From positions 1 to 64,000 of the forward strand of contig JAGKWR010000007.1 in the NCBI GenBank assembly GCA_021151765.1: a stretch of DNA of 64,000 bases, read 5' to 3'. This stretch comes from Alphaproteobacteria bacterium. Lineage in GTDB: Bacteria > Pseudomonadota > Alphaproteobacteria > Rickettsiales > UBA1997. The notes under the pieces were generated by a model. It ran no database searches. It was not told the DNA's origin and was given only the letters and a program-made list of their open reading frames with translations. Below, one piece after another: positions 5,570 to 15,162 of the stretch (positions within the stretch are counted from its first letter, which is position 1; each line of letters starts with the position of its first letter). Position numbers and translations under genes: made by a program.

Positions 5570-8296
5570 TTAATTCAAAGCGTGGCAATGTTTGTATTTT
5601 TTACCGCTGCCGCACGGACAAGCTTCGTTACGACCAACGCTGCCCCAAGTTTCTGGATTGTTTGGGTCGCGATCTTCCGCTTTGAAATTAACTCGCACAG
5701 GAGCAGCAGGAACAAAACCTTTGTTCGACTTCGCTTCACTTTGCATCAAACCTTCTTGCGACAAAGCTGGATCGTTACGAGTTTCAAATGTTTTTTGTTT
5801 ACGAGCACGAGCTAACAAATCTAAGTCACCACTTTCAACGTCAACGTTAATGTTGACGTGAGCTAGGCGGCTGACGACTTGTTCTTCAATGCGCAACATC
5901 ATTTCTTCAAACAAATTGAAAGCGTCGCGTTTGTATTCAATTAACGGATCTTTTTGAGCGTATGCACGCAAATTGATGCCATGGCGCAACTTGTCGAGCG
6001 ACAACAAGTGATCTTTCCACTCTGAATCAAGAGTCAGTAAGAAAATTTGTTTCTCAATTTGTTGGATGATTGATTTGCTGTGATTGCGCTCTTTTTCAGC
6101 GAAAACTTCGACAACATTATTTTGGATTAACGCGAGTAATTCTTTTTCAGTTACACCGTCTTTCTCTGATTCTGCTTTCAACTCAAGTTTAATGCCGAAA
6201 ATGCGCGCAATTTCTTTTTCCAACAATTCCATTTCCCATTGCTCTGGGTAAGAATTTTTCGGCACACAATCTTCCACCAATTCTTCGATAATTTGGCTTA
6301 AAGCTTTTTCAATTTTTGGCGAAATATTGTCAGAATTCATTACTTCGTTACGCAATCTGAAAATCACTTTACGCTGTTCGTTGACAACGTCGTCATATTT
6401 CAAAAGATTTTTACGAATTTCGTAGTTGCGCATTTCAACTTTCTTTTGCGCGCCCGCCAAAGTTTTTGTAATCCACGGGTGGAAAATCGCTTCGTCTTCT
6501 TTAACACCCAAAGTTGTAAACATGGTTTGCAATTTTTCTGAACCGAAAATTCGCATCAAATCATCTTCCAAAGACAAATAGAATTTTGAACGACCCGGAT
6601 CACCCTGACGACCAGAACGTCCACGCAATTGGTTGTCAATTCTGCGGCTTTCGTGACGTTCCGTACCAATAACAAATAAACCTCCGGCGGCAACAGCGAT
6701 TTCTTTGTCAGCAGCAACACGTGCTTTAATTTCAGCAATTTTTGCCGCGTCATTTTCGTGCTCTAATAACATTTCTTCCGAACCGCCAAGTTTAATGTCG
6801 GTACCACGACCAGCCATGTTTGTAGCAATTGTGATTGCACCCGGAACGCCGGCTTGCTCAATAATTTCGGCTTCTTGCTCGTGATATTTGGCGTTCAAAA
6901 CATTGTGCGGCAATTTTTCAGCTTTGAGTAATTTCGAAATATATTCTGACTTCTCAATGCTTACTGTACCGACCAAAACTGGCTGTTTTCTGGCGTGAGC
7001 TTCTTTAATCGCGCTAACAATGGCACGATATTTTGCTGTTTCGCTACCGTAAATTTCATCGTCTTCGTCAATTCTGCTGACCGCGCGATTAGTTGGGATT
7101 TCAACAACGTGGAGGTTGTAAATTTCTTCAAACTCTACTGCTTCAGTTTGCGCTGTACCAGTCATGCCGGCAAGTTTTTGGTAAAGACGGAAATAATTTT
7201 GGAAAGTAATCGAAGCTAAAGTTTGATTTTCGTTACGCACACGCACGCCTTCTTTGGCTTCCAAAGCTTGGTGCAAACCATCAGAAAATCTGCGGCCTTC
7301 TTGCATACGGCCAGTGAATTCGTCAATGATGACTATCGAGCCATCTTTAACAATGTAATCAATTTCATTTCTGAAAATCTTGTGCGCCTTCAAAGCTTGA
7401 TTGACGTGATGCACCAAAGTGATGTGTTCCGGATCATAAAGCGAAGAATCTTGCGAAATTGTGCCTAAATCTTTGAGCATTTTTTCCACTGTTTCAACGC
7501 CGACATCAGTTAAAAATACTCCGCGATCTTTTTCTTCAAGTTGGAAATCATCTTGGCCTAAACGCGGAATCAAACGATTGATTTCTTCGTAAAGTTTTGA
7601 GTTATCGTTAGTTGGACCAGAAATGATCAAAGGCGTGCGCGCCTCGTCAATTAAGATTGAATCGACTTCGTCAACAATGGCAAAAAAGTGACCGCGCTGC
7701 ACCAAATATTCGCGATCGAATTTCATGTTGTCGCGCAAATAGTCGAAACCCAACTCGTTGTTAGTCGCATAAGTAATGTCGCAAGCATAGGCTTCGCGGC
7801 GCTCGTCATCAGTTAGATCGTTAGTAATGCAACCAACAGTAAGGCCCAAAAATCGGTGAATTCTACCCATCCAATCTGAGTCACGGCTGGAAAGATAATC
7901 GTTTGGCGTAACAACGTGAACACCTTTACCCGCCAAAGCGTTTAAATAGCACGGCAAAGTAGCAACCAAAGTTTTACCCTCACCTGTACGCATTTCAGAA
8001 ATTTTACCTTGGTGTAAAACCATACCGCCAATAAGCTGAACGTCGAAATGGCGCATGTTCAACACGCGTTTTCCAGCTTCACGAACTACAGCGAAAGCTT
8101 CGTGTAACAAATCATCCAAAGTTGCACCTTTGGCCAAACGCTCTTTAAATTCAGCTGTTTTAGCTTTTAACTCTTCATCAGAAAGAGCAGAAATTTGCGG
8201 CTCTAGAGCATTGATTTTAGCAACTTCAGCAAACATTGCTTTGATTGCACGATCATTCACCGATCCGAAAATTTTTTTAGCGATTAATTGAAACAT
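5570..8296 (-). CDS. secA: Preprotein translocase ATPase SecA
   Basis: SecA is the motor ATPase that pushes unfolded precursors through SecYEG. The 908-residue product has normal length. Walker A is MRTGEGKT at about 102-109, the DEAD-type box is VDEVDSILIDEARTPL at about 208-223, and the helicase motif GRSGRQGDPG is at about 563. The C-terminal zinc-binding SEC-C motif CPCGSGKKYKHCH ends the protein. The preprotein crosslinking and helical scaffold domains fill the expected middle. The small GNAT gene follows downstream and murA lies 58 bp upstream, on the same strand. Confidence 0.98.
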   Translation of the reverse strand: MFQLIAKKIFGSVNDRAIKAMFAEVAKINALEPQISALSDEELKAKTAEFKERLAKGATLDDLLHEAFAVVREAGKRVLNMRHFDVQLIGGMVLHQGKISEMRTGEGKTLVATLPCYLNALAGKGVHVVTPNDYLSSRDSDWMGRIHRFLGLTVGCITNDLTDDERREAYACDITYATNNELGFDYLRDNMKFDREYLVQRGHFFAIVDEVDSILIDEARTPLIISGPTNDNSKLYEEINRLIPRLGQDDFQLEEKDRGVFLTDVGVETVEKMLKDLGTISQDSSLYDPEHITLVHHVNQALKAHKIFRNEIDYIVKDGSIVIIDEFTGRMQEGRRFSDGLHQALEAKEGVRVRNENQTLASITFQNYFRLYQKLAGMTGTAQTEAVEFEEIYNLHVVEIPTNRAVSRIDEDDEIYGSETAKYRAIVSAIKEAHARKQPVLVGTVSIEKSEYISKLLKAEKLPHNVLNAKYHEQEAEIIEQAGVPGAITIATNMAGRGTDIKLGGSEEMLLEHENDAAKIAEIKARVAADKEIAVAAGGLFVIGTERHESRRIDNQLRGRSGRQGDPGRSKFYLSLEDDLMRIFGSEKLQTMFTTLGVKEDEAIFHPWITKTLAGAQKKVEMRNYEIRKNLLKYDDVVNEQRKVIFRLRNEVMNSDNISPKIEKALSQIIEELVEDCVPKNSYPEQWEMELLEKEIARIFGIKLELKAESEKDGVTEKELLALIQNNVVEVFAEKERNHSKSIIQQIEKQIFLLTLDSEWKDHLLSLDKLRHGINLRAYAQKDPLIEYKRDAFNLFEEMMLRIEEQVVSRLAHVNINVDVESGDLDLLARARKQKTFETRNDPALSQEGLMQSEAKSNKGFVPAAPVRVNFKAEDRDPNNPETWGSVGRNEACPCGSGKKYKHCHALN

Positions 8297-8354
8297 TTTT
8301 TAATTTTAAGTTGGGAATATGTTAGTGCCGAAAATGACTGTGTGGGTTATTTTC

Positions 8355-9641
8355 TTAGTACAAAATTTTAATATCAGCGCCGCAAGCAATTAGCTTTTCG
8401 GCCAATCTTTCGTAGCCACGTTCTAAGTGATAAAGACGATTAATTACAGTTTCACCGTCAGCAACTAAACCAGCCAAAACCAAAGAAACTGATGCTCTAA
8501 GGTCAGTTGCCATTACTTCCGCACCAGTAAGTTTTGCAACACCTTTTACCACTGACAAATTACCGTGAGCTTCAATATTAGCACCCATTCTAACCAGTTC
8601 CAAAACGTGCATGAAACGATTTTCGAAAATATTTTCTTCAATTGTTGAAGCGCCATCAGCAATCGCCATCAAAGACATGAACTGCGCTTGCATGTCAGTT
8701 GCAAAACCTGGATAAGGATGAGTTGAAATGCTTACTGGCTGAACACGATCTGCAGTGCGCGTGACTTCAACTTCATTGGGCGTAATTTGTTTAAATGACA
8801 AACCAGCCTTTTCTAATTCTTCACGAAAACCTGTCAAAATCCACAAATCCAAACCTTGCAAAACTATTCTTCCACCAGTGATTCCGGCAGCAACAGCGTA
8901 AGTTCCAGCTTCAATACGATCTGCAATAATTTGGTGTTTCGCAGCGTGTAATTTTTCAACACCTTGAATCACAATACGTGGCGTTCCCGCACCTTCAATT
9001 TTAGCGCCCATTGCTGTCAAACATTTTGCCAAATCAATAATTTCAGGTTCGCAAGCAGCGTTGTACAAAATAGTTTCACCTTGCGCCAAAGTTGCAGCCA
9101 TCATGGTGTTTTCGGTTGCACCAACTGAAACTTTTTCGAAGTGAATTTCTGCACCTTTCAAACGGCCATCGACGTGAGCATTGACGTAGCCGCCTTCTAA
9201 CTCAATTTTAGCACCGAGTTTTTCCATTGCTTTCAAATGCAAATCAACCGGACGTGTACCAATTGCGCAACCACCCGGCAATGAAACTTTAGCCGTTCCA
9301 AGACGTGCCAATAAAGGGCCTAAAATAAAAATCGAAGCACGCATTTTACGCACTAAATCGTAAGGCGCGATTGGATTGGAAATATTTTTAGCATCAAAAA
9401 CCAAGACGCGACCATGATTTCCACCATCTTCGTGACTTCCGTCGAGACTAATTTCAATTCCTAAACTAGTCAGCAAATTAGCCATTGTAGCAATGTCTGA
9501 AACATGAGGAACATTGGTTAAAGTAAGTTTTTCGTCAGTCAAAATTGAAGCAACCATCAAAGGCAGAGCGGCGTTTTTCGCACCAGCAATTTCAACAATT
9601 CCATCAAGTTTTTTGCCGCCGCGAATTAAAAGTTTTTTCAT
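8355..9641 (-). CDS. murA: UDP-N-acetylglucosamine 1-carboxyvinyltransferase MurA
   Basis: MurA transfers enolpyruvate from PEP to UDP-GlcNAc, the first committed step of peptidoglycan synthesis in the cytoplasm. I take the ATG at 9639-9641 as the start, because the product then begins MKKLLIRGGKKLDG, as the family does. An upstream ATG would add eight unconserved residues. The catalytic cysteine lies in LPGGCAIGTRPVDLH at about residue 120, and the KNAALP motif near 22 carries the conserved lysine and asparagine. Its presence indicates peptidoglycan synthesis. A hairpin separates it from pepA upstream. Confidence 0.96.
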   Translation of the reverse strand: MKKLLIRGGKKLDGIVEIAGAKNAALPLMVASILTDEKLTLTNVPHVSDIATMANLLTSLGIEISLDGSHEDGGNHGRVLVFDAKNISNPIAPYDLVRKMRASIFILGPLLARLGTAKVSLPGGCAIGTRPVDLHLKAMEKLGAKIELEGGYVNAHVDGRLKGAEIHFEKVSVGATENTMMAATLAQGETILYNAACEPEIIDLAKCLTAMGAKIEGAGTPRIVIQGVEKLHAAKHQIIADRIEAGTYAVAAGITGGRIVLQGLDLWILTGFREELEKAGLSFKQITPNEVEVTRTADRVQPVSISTHPYPGFATDMQAQFMSLMAIADGASTIEENIFENRFMHVLELVRMGANIEAHGNLSVVKGVAKLTGAEVMATDLRASVSLVLAGLVADGETVINRLYHLERGYERLAEKLIACGADIKILY

Positions 9642-9670
9642 AAGGAGAGTGATAAGTGGTAACAAGCAAA

Positions 9671-9708
9671 TGGCGGGTGGTAAGAAAATAAATTCTTACC
9701 ACCCGCCA
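9671..9708 (-). terminator. Hairpin terminator downstream of pepA
   Basis: Perfect 16-bp arms 9671-9686 and 9693-9708 (TGGCGGGTGGTAAGAA and its complement) enclose a 6-bp loop. A further partial copy of the arm word (TAAGTGGTAA) lies just outside at 9653. On the minus strand the stem is followed by a short T-rich run. It sits 16 bp after the pepA stop codon and before the murA start. Confidence 0.7.
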
Positions 9709-9723
9709 CTTACCAATAAAATT

Positions 9724-11172
9724 CTATTTTTCGTAAGTTTTTACTAATTCATTTAAAAGTCGCACACCGTAACCAGTCGCGCCTTTGACTGCCATTGCAT
9801 CACCCTTTCCTTTCCAAGCAACACCTGCGATATCTAAATGTGCCCATTTAGTGTCACCAACGAAACGTTTCAAGAACTGAGCTGCAGTAATACTTCCCGC
9901 ACCGCGTCCTGAGCCAACGTTTTTCATGTCAGCAATGTCCGAATTGATCATTTCATCATATTCTTCACCGATTGGTAAACGCCAAGCGCGCTCGCCAGTT
10001 TTTTCACCGCAGGCGGCAATTTTTGCAGATAAGTCGTCGTCATTTGAAAATAATCCGGCGTAAACATCAGCCAAAGCGACAATAATCGCGCCAGTCAAAG
10101 TTGCTAAATCAACGATGAATTTTGGTTTGAACTTGGTGTTAGTGTAATGCAAGACGTCAGCTAAAACCAATCTACCCTCAGCGTCAGTGTTGATTACTTC
10201 GATTGTTTGACCAGACATTGATGTTACAACATCTCCTGGACGTTGCGCCGTGCCTGAAGGCATATTTTCAACTAAACCAATAGCACCGATAACGTTAGCT
10301 TTAGCTTTTCTTTGCGCCAAATTACGCATCAAACCAACAACAACAGCCGATCCAGCCATGTCAGTTTTCATGTCTTCCATATTTGCTGACGGCTTAATTG
10401 AAATACCACCAGTGTCAAAAGTAACACCTTTACCAACGAATGCCAAAGGAGCTTCGCCTTTTTTACCGCCGTTCCAGCGCAAAATAACCATGTGCGATTC
10501 TTTTTCACTGCCTTGTCCAACTCCAAGCAAAGAATTCATGCCCAATTTTTTCATTGCTGCTTCGTTGAAAATCTCAACTTCCAAACCTTCTTTTTTCAAA
10601 TCTTTGCACAACGCAGCATAGCTTTCTGGATTCAACACGTTTGAAGGTTCAGAAACTAAATCACGTACGAAGAAAATGTTGTCTGCCAAGATTTTCAGTG
10701 GCGCGAATTCTTTTTCAGCCTTGGCCACTTCTTTCACTGCAACACTTAAAGATTGAAGGTGAAATTCTTTATTCTTCTTTTTATCAACGAAATATTTGTT
10801 GAAACGATAGCTTTGTAAAGCGGCGCCAAAAGCGATTTTTGCGCCATCCGCATTGTTGTCTTTGCTATCAAAAAAAACTGTGCCCGACTTAATTTTGGCA
10901 GAATTCAAAAGCGCGACAACTTTTGACCCGACTTTATTTAAAGCAATTTCATCTAACTTTTTCTCAGAACCAGCCCCAACGATTGCAATTAATTTTTCAT
11001 TCACTGAAACCAAAAATGCCTGACTTGCTTTGCCAGAAAAATCAAAATTATCTTGAGCAAATTTTACGGCTTTATCTTTAGATTTTTTTGTTTGCTCCTC
11101 GGTTAATACCAAAACAGCAACGCCAGTTTTGAGCGCAGAATAATCTTGAGCTTTTACGAAGTTGATTTTCAT
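9724..11172 (-). CDS. pepA: Leucyl aminopeptidase (M17 family)
   Basis: This is a cytosolic dinuclear-metal aminopeptidase that removes N-terminal residues from peptides. In some bacteria it also binds DNA. The 482-residue product has the N-terminal macro-like domain and the C-terminal catalytic domain. Metal and catalytic residues sit in VGKGVTFDTGGISIKPS (about 250-266), MKTDMAGSA (about 273) and the family signature NTDAEGRLVLADVL (about 333-346). Length and motifs are those of a functional enzyme. The gene is transcribed away from the divergent TauE/SafE-like gene and ends at a hairpin. Confidence 0.97.
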   Translation of the reverse strand: MKINFVKAQDYSALKTGVAVLVLTEEQTKKSKDKAVKFAQDNFDFSGKASQAFLVSVNEKLIAIVGAGSEKKLDEIALNKVGSKVVALLNSAKIKSGTVFFDSKDNNADGAKIAFGAALQSYRFNKYFVDKKKNKEFHLQSLSVAVKEVAKAEKEFAPLKILADNIFFVRDLVSEPSNVLNPESYAALCKDLKKEGLEVEIFNEAAMKKLGMNSLLGVGQGSEKESHMVILRWNGGKKGEAPLAFVGKGVTFDTGGISIKPSANMEDMKTDMAGSAVVVGLMRNLAQRKAKANVIGAIGLVENMPSGTAQRPGDVVTSMSGQTIEVINTDAEGRLVLADVLHYTNTKFKPKFIVDLATLTGAIIVALADVYAGLFSNDDDLSAKIAACGEKTGERAWRLPIGEEYDEMINSDIADMKNVGSGRGAGSITAAQFLKRFVGDTKWAHLDIAGVAWKGKGDAMAVKGATGYGVRLLNELVKTYEK

Positions 11173-11246
11173 AATTAAGTGAAATTAATTGAAGTGGATT
11201 AGAAGGCCGCGCAATTTAAAAGTGGCTAGCAATTTTGCAAACAATA

Positions 11247-11972
11247 ATGACTAACGATCTCACATTAATTTTATCACTTGCCAGCTTAGGATTTTTTGGC
11301 GGATTTTCTCACTGCATCGGCATGTGCGGACCTTTTGTAGTAACGCAAGTTTCAAATCGTTTGCAAAAAACCACCTTATCCGATTATTCCGAGTTTAATC
11401 GTTTAAAAAATTTAGCACTTTTGCCTTATCATTTTGGCAGAATCACCACCTACTCTTTTGTCGGATTTTGTTGCTCATTTTTTTGTAAAAATATTCAAGA
11501 TTTTTTAGGTGTAAAAATTCTATCAGCCTTATTTTTATTAGTCGCTGCTCTGGTTTTTTTACAACTTTTTCTCGACAAAAAAATATCGAACAAACCAGCG
11601 ATTTTAAGCAAAATTAAATTGCCATTTAAATCACGAAAATTAGAAAGTGCCGCCGATTTTTTTTCCAAAAAAATATTTTATTTATTCCAAGATCCTCAAG
11701 GATACAAAGGATATCTCCTTGGCGTGATTCTTGGCTTCATTCCCTGCGGTCTTTTATACTCAGCTTTTGTCATTTGCGCTGCAATTACAAACCCTGCCTG
11801 GGCTGCAATCGGTATGATTTTTTTTGGAATAGCAACTTTTCCGTCACTTTTTGTCACAGCAATTGGCGGAAGATTTTTTAGTAAACTACCAGAATTTAAA
11901 TTTATTGCCAAAGGCTTGATTTTACTAAACGTAATCATGCTTATTTTGATGGCGGTGAAACTTATTATTTAG
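11247..11972 (+). CDS. TauE/SafE (UreH-like) membrane protein next to cbb3 oxidase
   Basis: This integral membrane protein of about 241 residues has roughly six transmembrane segments. The start motif FGGFSHCIGMCGPFV and the later FIPCGLLYSAF contain the paired cysteines typical of the UreH/DsbD-like transmembrane family (PF13386). Members often sit beside cytochrome cbb3 genes and are thought to help metal or redox handling for the oxidase; that role here is inference from context. I prefer the ATG at 11247 over a TTG at 11235. It ends 6 bp before ccoN, so it probably leads the oxidase operon. Confidence 0.8.
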   Translation: MTNDLTLILSLASLGFFGGFSHCIGMCGPFVVTQVSNRLQKTTLSDYSEFNRLKNLALLPYHFGRITTYSFVGFCCSFFCKNIQDFLGVKILSALFLLVAALVFLQLFLDKKISNKPAILSKIKLPFKSRKLESAADFFSKKIFYLFQDPQGYKGYLLGVILGFIPCGLLYSAFVICAAITNPAWAAIGMIFFGIATFPSLFVTAIGGRFFSKLPEFKFIAKGLILLNVIMLILMAVKLII

Positions 11973-11978
11973 TATAAA

Positions 11979-13391
11979 ATGTCTTCAAATCACAGCTCAA
12001 ACGCTCCTGTTTCGTACAATTACGACATCATAAAACTGTTCACTATTGCCGCCACTTTTTGGGGTATTGTTGGTTTCGCAGTTGGTGTTTACATCGCTTT
12101 TGAACTTGCTTTTCCAGCTCTCAATCTTGGTTTAGAATACACCGGTTTCGGCCGTTTGCGCCCACTTCACACTTCAGCAGTTATTTTTGCTTTTGGTGGC
12201 AACGCTCTTTTCGCTACGAGCTTTTTCGTTGTTCAACGCACTTCTCAAGCTAAACTTTGGGGCAGCGATTTACTTCACAAAATCATCTTTTGGGGCTACC
12301 AAATTTTTATTGTAATGGCGGCGTATGGTTACGTTACCGGTATTACTCAAGCCAAAGAATATGCTGAACCTGAATGGTATGCTGATTTATTCTTAACTGT
12401 AATTTGGGTGTGCTATTTCTTGGTTTACATCATGACTTTGAAAAATCGTCGTGAACCTCATATCTACGTAGCAAACTGGTTCTATCTTGGCTTCATTGTT
12501 ACAGTTGCAGTTTTGCACATCGTCAACAACCTTTCTATTCCACTTCGTATTGATAGTTCAGCTAGCTATCCAGTTTTTGGTGGCGTTCAAAGCGCAATGA
12601 TTCAATGGTGGTACGGTCATAACGCCGTTGGTTTCTTTTTGACTGCCGGGTTCATTGGTATGATGTATTATTTCGTACCAAAACGTGCTCAACGCCCTGT
12701 TTACTCTTACCGCCTTTCAATTTTGCACTTCTGGTCTCTAATCTTCATTTACATCTGGGCCGGTCCTCACCATTTGCACTACACTTCTTTACCTGATTGG
12801 GTACAAACTTTGGGCATGACTTTCTCAATTATGTTGTGGATGCCATCTTGGGGCGGCATGATCAACGGTATCATGACTTTATCTGGTGCTTGGGATAAAT
12901 TGCGTACAGATCCAGTTTTACGCTTCTTGATCACCGCCGTTGCGTTCTACGGTATGAGCACTTTTGAAGGTCCTTTAATGGCTATTAAAACTGTCAATGC
13001 TCTTTCACATTATACAAGCTGGACAATTGGCCACGTTCACTCTGGTGCTTTAGGCTGGGTTGCGTTGATCAGCTTCGGTTCACTTTATCATCTTGTTCCT
13101 GTGCTTTGGGGCAAAAAAGAACTTTATTCTATGAAATGGGTCTCAACTCACTTTTGGCTTGCCTCAATCGGTATCGTTTTATACATCACTGCAATGTGGG
13201 TTGCTGGTATAACTGAAGGCTTGATGTGGCGTGCCTACGACAGCATGGGCTTTTTACAATATTCATTTATTGAAAGCGTAAAAGCAGTTCGTCCTCTTTA
13301 TTTCACTCGCGCTGTTGGCGGCCTCTTCTTCTTAGGTGGAGCATGTTTAATGGCTTATAATTTCTACAAAACAATTCGTACTTCAAAATAA
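11979..13391 (+). CDS. ccoN: Cytochrome cbb3 oxidase catalytic subunit I
   Basis: CcoN is the haem b/b3-CuB catalytic subunit of the high-affinity terminal oxidase that pumps protons in the inner membrane. The 470-residue product has about twelve transmembrane helices. Haem and copper ligand histidines are visible in RPLHTSAVIFAFGGN (about 65), YGHNAVGFFLTAGF (about 212), AGPHHLHYTSLPDW (about 262) and TIGHVHSGALGW (about 350). It lacks a long C-terminal extension. It leads directly into ccoO by a one-base overlap (TAATG). Presence of cbb3 suggests respiration at low oxygen. Confidence 0.97.
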   Translation: MSSNHSSNAPVSYNYDIIKLFTIAATFWGIVGFAVGVYIAFELAFPALNLGLEYTGFGRLRPLHTSAVIFAFGGNALFATSFFVVQRTSQAKLWGSDLLHKIIFWGYQIFIVMAAYGYVTGITQAKEYAEPEWYADLFLTVIWVCYFLVYIMTLKNRREPHIYVANWFYLGFIVTVAVLHIVNNLSIPLRIDSSASYPVFGGVQSAMIQWWYGHNAVGFFLTAGFIGMMYYFVPKRAQRPVYSYRLSILHFWSLIFIYIWAGPHHLHYTSLPDWVQTLGMTFSIMLWMPSWGGMINGIMTLSGAWDKLRTDPVLRFLITAVAFYGMSTFEGPLMAIKTVNALSHYTSWTIGHVHSGALGWVALISFGSLYHLVPVLWGKKELYSMKWVSTHFWLASIGIVLYITAMWVAGITEGLMWRAYDSMGFLQYSFIESVKAVRPLYFTRAVGGLFFLGGACLMAYNFYKTIRTSK

Positions 13392-14143
13392 TGTTCAAAC
13401 ATCATGACAAAATCGAGCGTAACTCGATTCTACTTTTGATATTAACAATAATCGTAATTTCGGTTGGCGGATTAGTTGAGATAGCTCCACTATTTCGTAT
13501 GGAAACTGTAATTGAAAAAGTTGAGGGCATGCGTCCTTATACTCCGCTTGAACTTGCTGGTTCAAAAATTTACAAGCGCGAAGGCTGTTACGGTTGCCAC
13601 TCTCAACAAGTTCGTGTTTTACGTGATGAAGTTGAACGCTATGGCCACTACTCTATCGCCGCTGAAAGTATGTACGACTTTCCATTCCAGTGGGGTTCAA
13701 GAAGAACTGGTCCAGATTTAGCACGCTTGGGCGGAAAATACTCTGATCAATGGCACGTTCGCCACTTAATCAATCCACGTGATGTTGTTCCTGAATCAAT
13801 CATGCCAACTTATCAATTCTTGGCGGAACGTGATGCTGAAATTCTTGGTATTTCTGACGATATGGAAGTATTGCGCAAATTAGGTGTACCTTACACTGAC
13901 GAGATGATTCAAAATGCTGTTTCTGATTCAGTGGTTCAAGCTTCAAATGATCGTGAATCTGATGCTTTGCAAAAACGCTACGGCGGCAAAGTTAATGTTC
14001 ACGACTTCGATGGTAATCCAAGCCGCGTTACTGAAATGGATGCTTTGGTAGCTTACTTACAAGTACTTGGTACTTTTGTTGATTTCAAAAAATTCGATGC
14101 AATGGAAGCCCAAACTAAACAACAAAATTCTGAGGTAAAATAA
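13391..14143 (+). CDS. ccoO: Cytochrome cbb3 oxidase subunit II (mono-haem c)
   Basis: CcoO is the membrane-anchored monohaem cytochrome c subunit that passes electrons to CcoN. The 250-residue product has one N-terminal membrane anchor (about 12-35) and a single haem c site, CYGCHSQQVR, at about residue 67. The axial methionine region includes the conserved ESIMPTY at about 137-143. The start overlaps the ccoN stop by one base and the stop overlaps ccoQ by one base, which indicates translational coupling through the operon. Confidence 0.96.
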   Translation: MFKHHDKIERNSILLLILTIIVISVGGLVEIAPLFRMETVIEKVEGMRPYTPLELAGSKIYKREGCYGCHSQQVRVLRDEVERYGHYSIAAESMYDFPFQWGSRRTGPDLARLGGKYSDQWHVRHLINPRDVVPESIMPTYQFLAERDAEILGISDDMEVLRKLGVPYTDEMIQNAVSDSVVQASNDRESDALQKRYGGKVNVHDFDGNPSRVTEMDALVAYLQVLGTFVDFKKFDAMEAQTKQQNSEVK

Positions 14144-14292
14144 TGTTCGAAACTCTCGTTCATTTCGCCCCAACAATTGCAACTGTTTTCTTTTTCTTAG
14201 TTTTTTGCTTCGTTATTTACGCAGCTTTCAAAAAAGGAACTAAGAAAAAATTTGAACAATTTTCACAAATACCGCTTAAAGATCATGACTGA
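14143..14292 (+). CDS. ccoQ: Cytochrome cbb3 oxidase small subunit CcoQ
   Basis: This is a 49-residue ORF. Its ATG overlaps the ccoO stop (TAATG) and its TGA overlaps the ccoP start. The product is one transmembrane helix (about residues 8-28, ATVFFFLVFCFVIYAAF) followed by a lysine-rich tail ending in KDHD. Size, topology and position between ccoO and ccoP match CcoQ, which stabilises the CcoP-CcoNO interaction. Sequence conservation of CcoQ is low, so the call rests mainly on context. Confidence 0.85.
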   Translation: MFETLVHFAPTIATVFFFLVFCFVIYAAFKKGTKKKFEQFSQIPLKDHD

Positions 14293-15154
14293 AAATAATC
14301 ACGAAAAAGAACATTTTGAAAAAAAAGCAGAAACTACTGGCCACGAATGGGATGGCATTTCTGAATATAACATTGGCGCGCCACGTTGGTGGTTAATCGT
14401 TTGGGTTATTTGTATCATCTGGTCTTTCATTTATTGGATTTTTTATCCAACTTGGCCAGTTTTTGGCGGTAACACCAAAGGTACATTGAATTGGACACAA
14501 CAATCTCAACTCAAAGAATCACAATCTGAAATTGATGCAATCCGCAGCGGCTACTTGGAAAAAATCACTAAACTAGATTTACAAGAAATCCAAAAAGATC
14601 CTAACCTAATGGAATTCTCATTAGTTGGTGGACGCGCTGCTTTTAAAGAAAATTGTGCAGCTTGCCATGGCACTGGTGCTCAGGGTTCTAAAGGTTTCCC
14701 TAACCTCAACGACGACGATTGGTTGTGGGGCGGTAAAGTAGAAGATATTTACCAAACTTTGCTTTACGGAATCAGATCATCTCACGATAAAACTCGTTTC
14801 AGCCAAATGCCTTCTTTCGGTTTAGATAAAATTTTGAATCACGAAGAAATTGAAAATGTTGCTGAATATGTCATGTCACTTTCAGATAAATCAATCAACA
14901 ATCCGAAAGGAGAAGCAGTTTTCAAAGCAAACTGTGTTGCATGTCACGGTAATGATGGCAAAGGTAGCAGATCAGTTGGCGCTCCAAACTTAACCGATTC
15001 AATTTGGTTGTATGGCGGTAAAAAAGAAGATATTGTTTACACCGTCACTTACTCTCGCGCTGGCGTAATGCCTTACTGGAATGGACGTTTGGAAGACGCA
15101 ACTATTAAACAATTGGCTCTTTACGTTCACTCACTTGGCGGCGGGGAAAAATAA
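14285..15154 (+). CDS. ccoP: Cytochrome cbb3 oxidase subunit III (di-haem c)
   Basis: CcoP is the dihaem cytochrome c subunit that receives electrons for the cbb3 oxidase. I place the start at the ATG at 14285, which overlaps the ccoQ stop by 8 bp and gives 289 residues. A TTG at 14252 would add 11 residues from the ccoQ region. An N-terminal membrane segment (about 35-55) precedes two haem c domains with CAACH (about 127) and CVACH (about 218). Methionine ligand regions are MPSFG and MPYWNG. The gene completes a compact ccoNOQP cluster. The assembly genes ccoGHIS are not nearby. Confidence 0.95.
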   Translation: MTENNHEKEHFEKKAETTGHEWDGISEYNIGAPRWWLIVWVICIIWSFIYWIFYPTWPVFGGNTKGTLNWTQQSQLKESQSEIDAIRSGYLEKITKLDLQEIQKDPNLMEFSLVGGRAAFKENCAACHGTGAQGSKGFPNLNDDDWLWGGKVEDIYQTLLYGIRSSHDKTRFSQMPSFGLDKILNHEEIENVAEYVMSLSDKSINNPKGEAVFKANCVACHGNDGKGSRSVGAPNLTDSIWLYGGKKEDIVYTVTYSRAGVMPYWNGRLEDATIKQLALYVHSLGGGEK

Positions 15155-15162
15155 CTTACAAT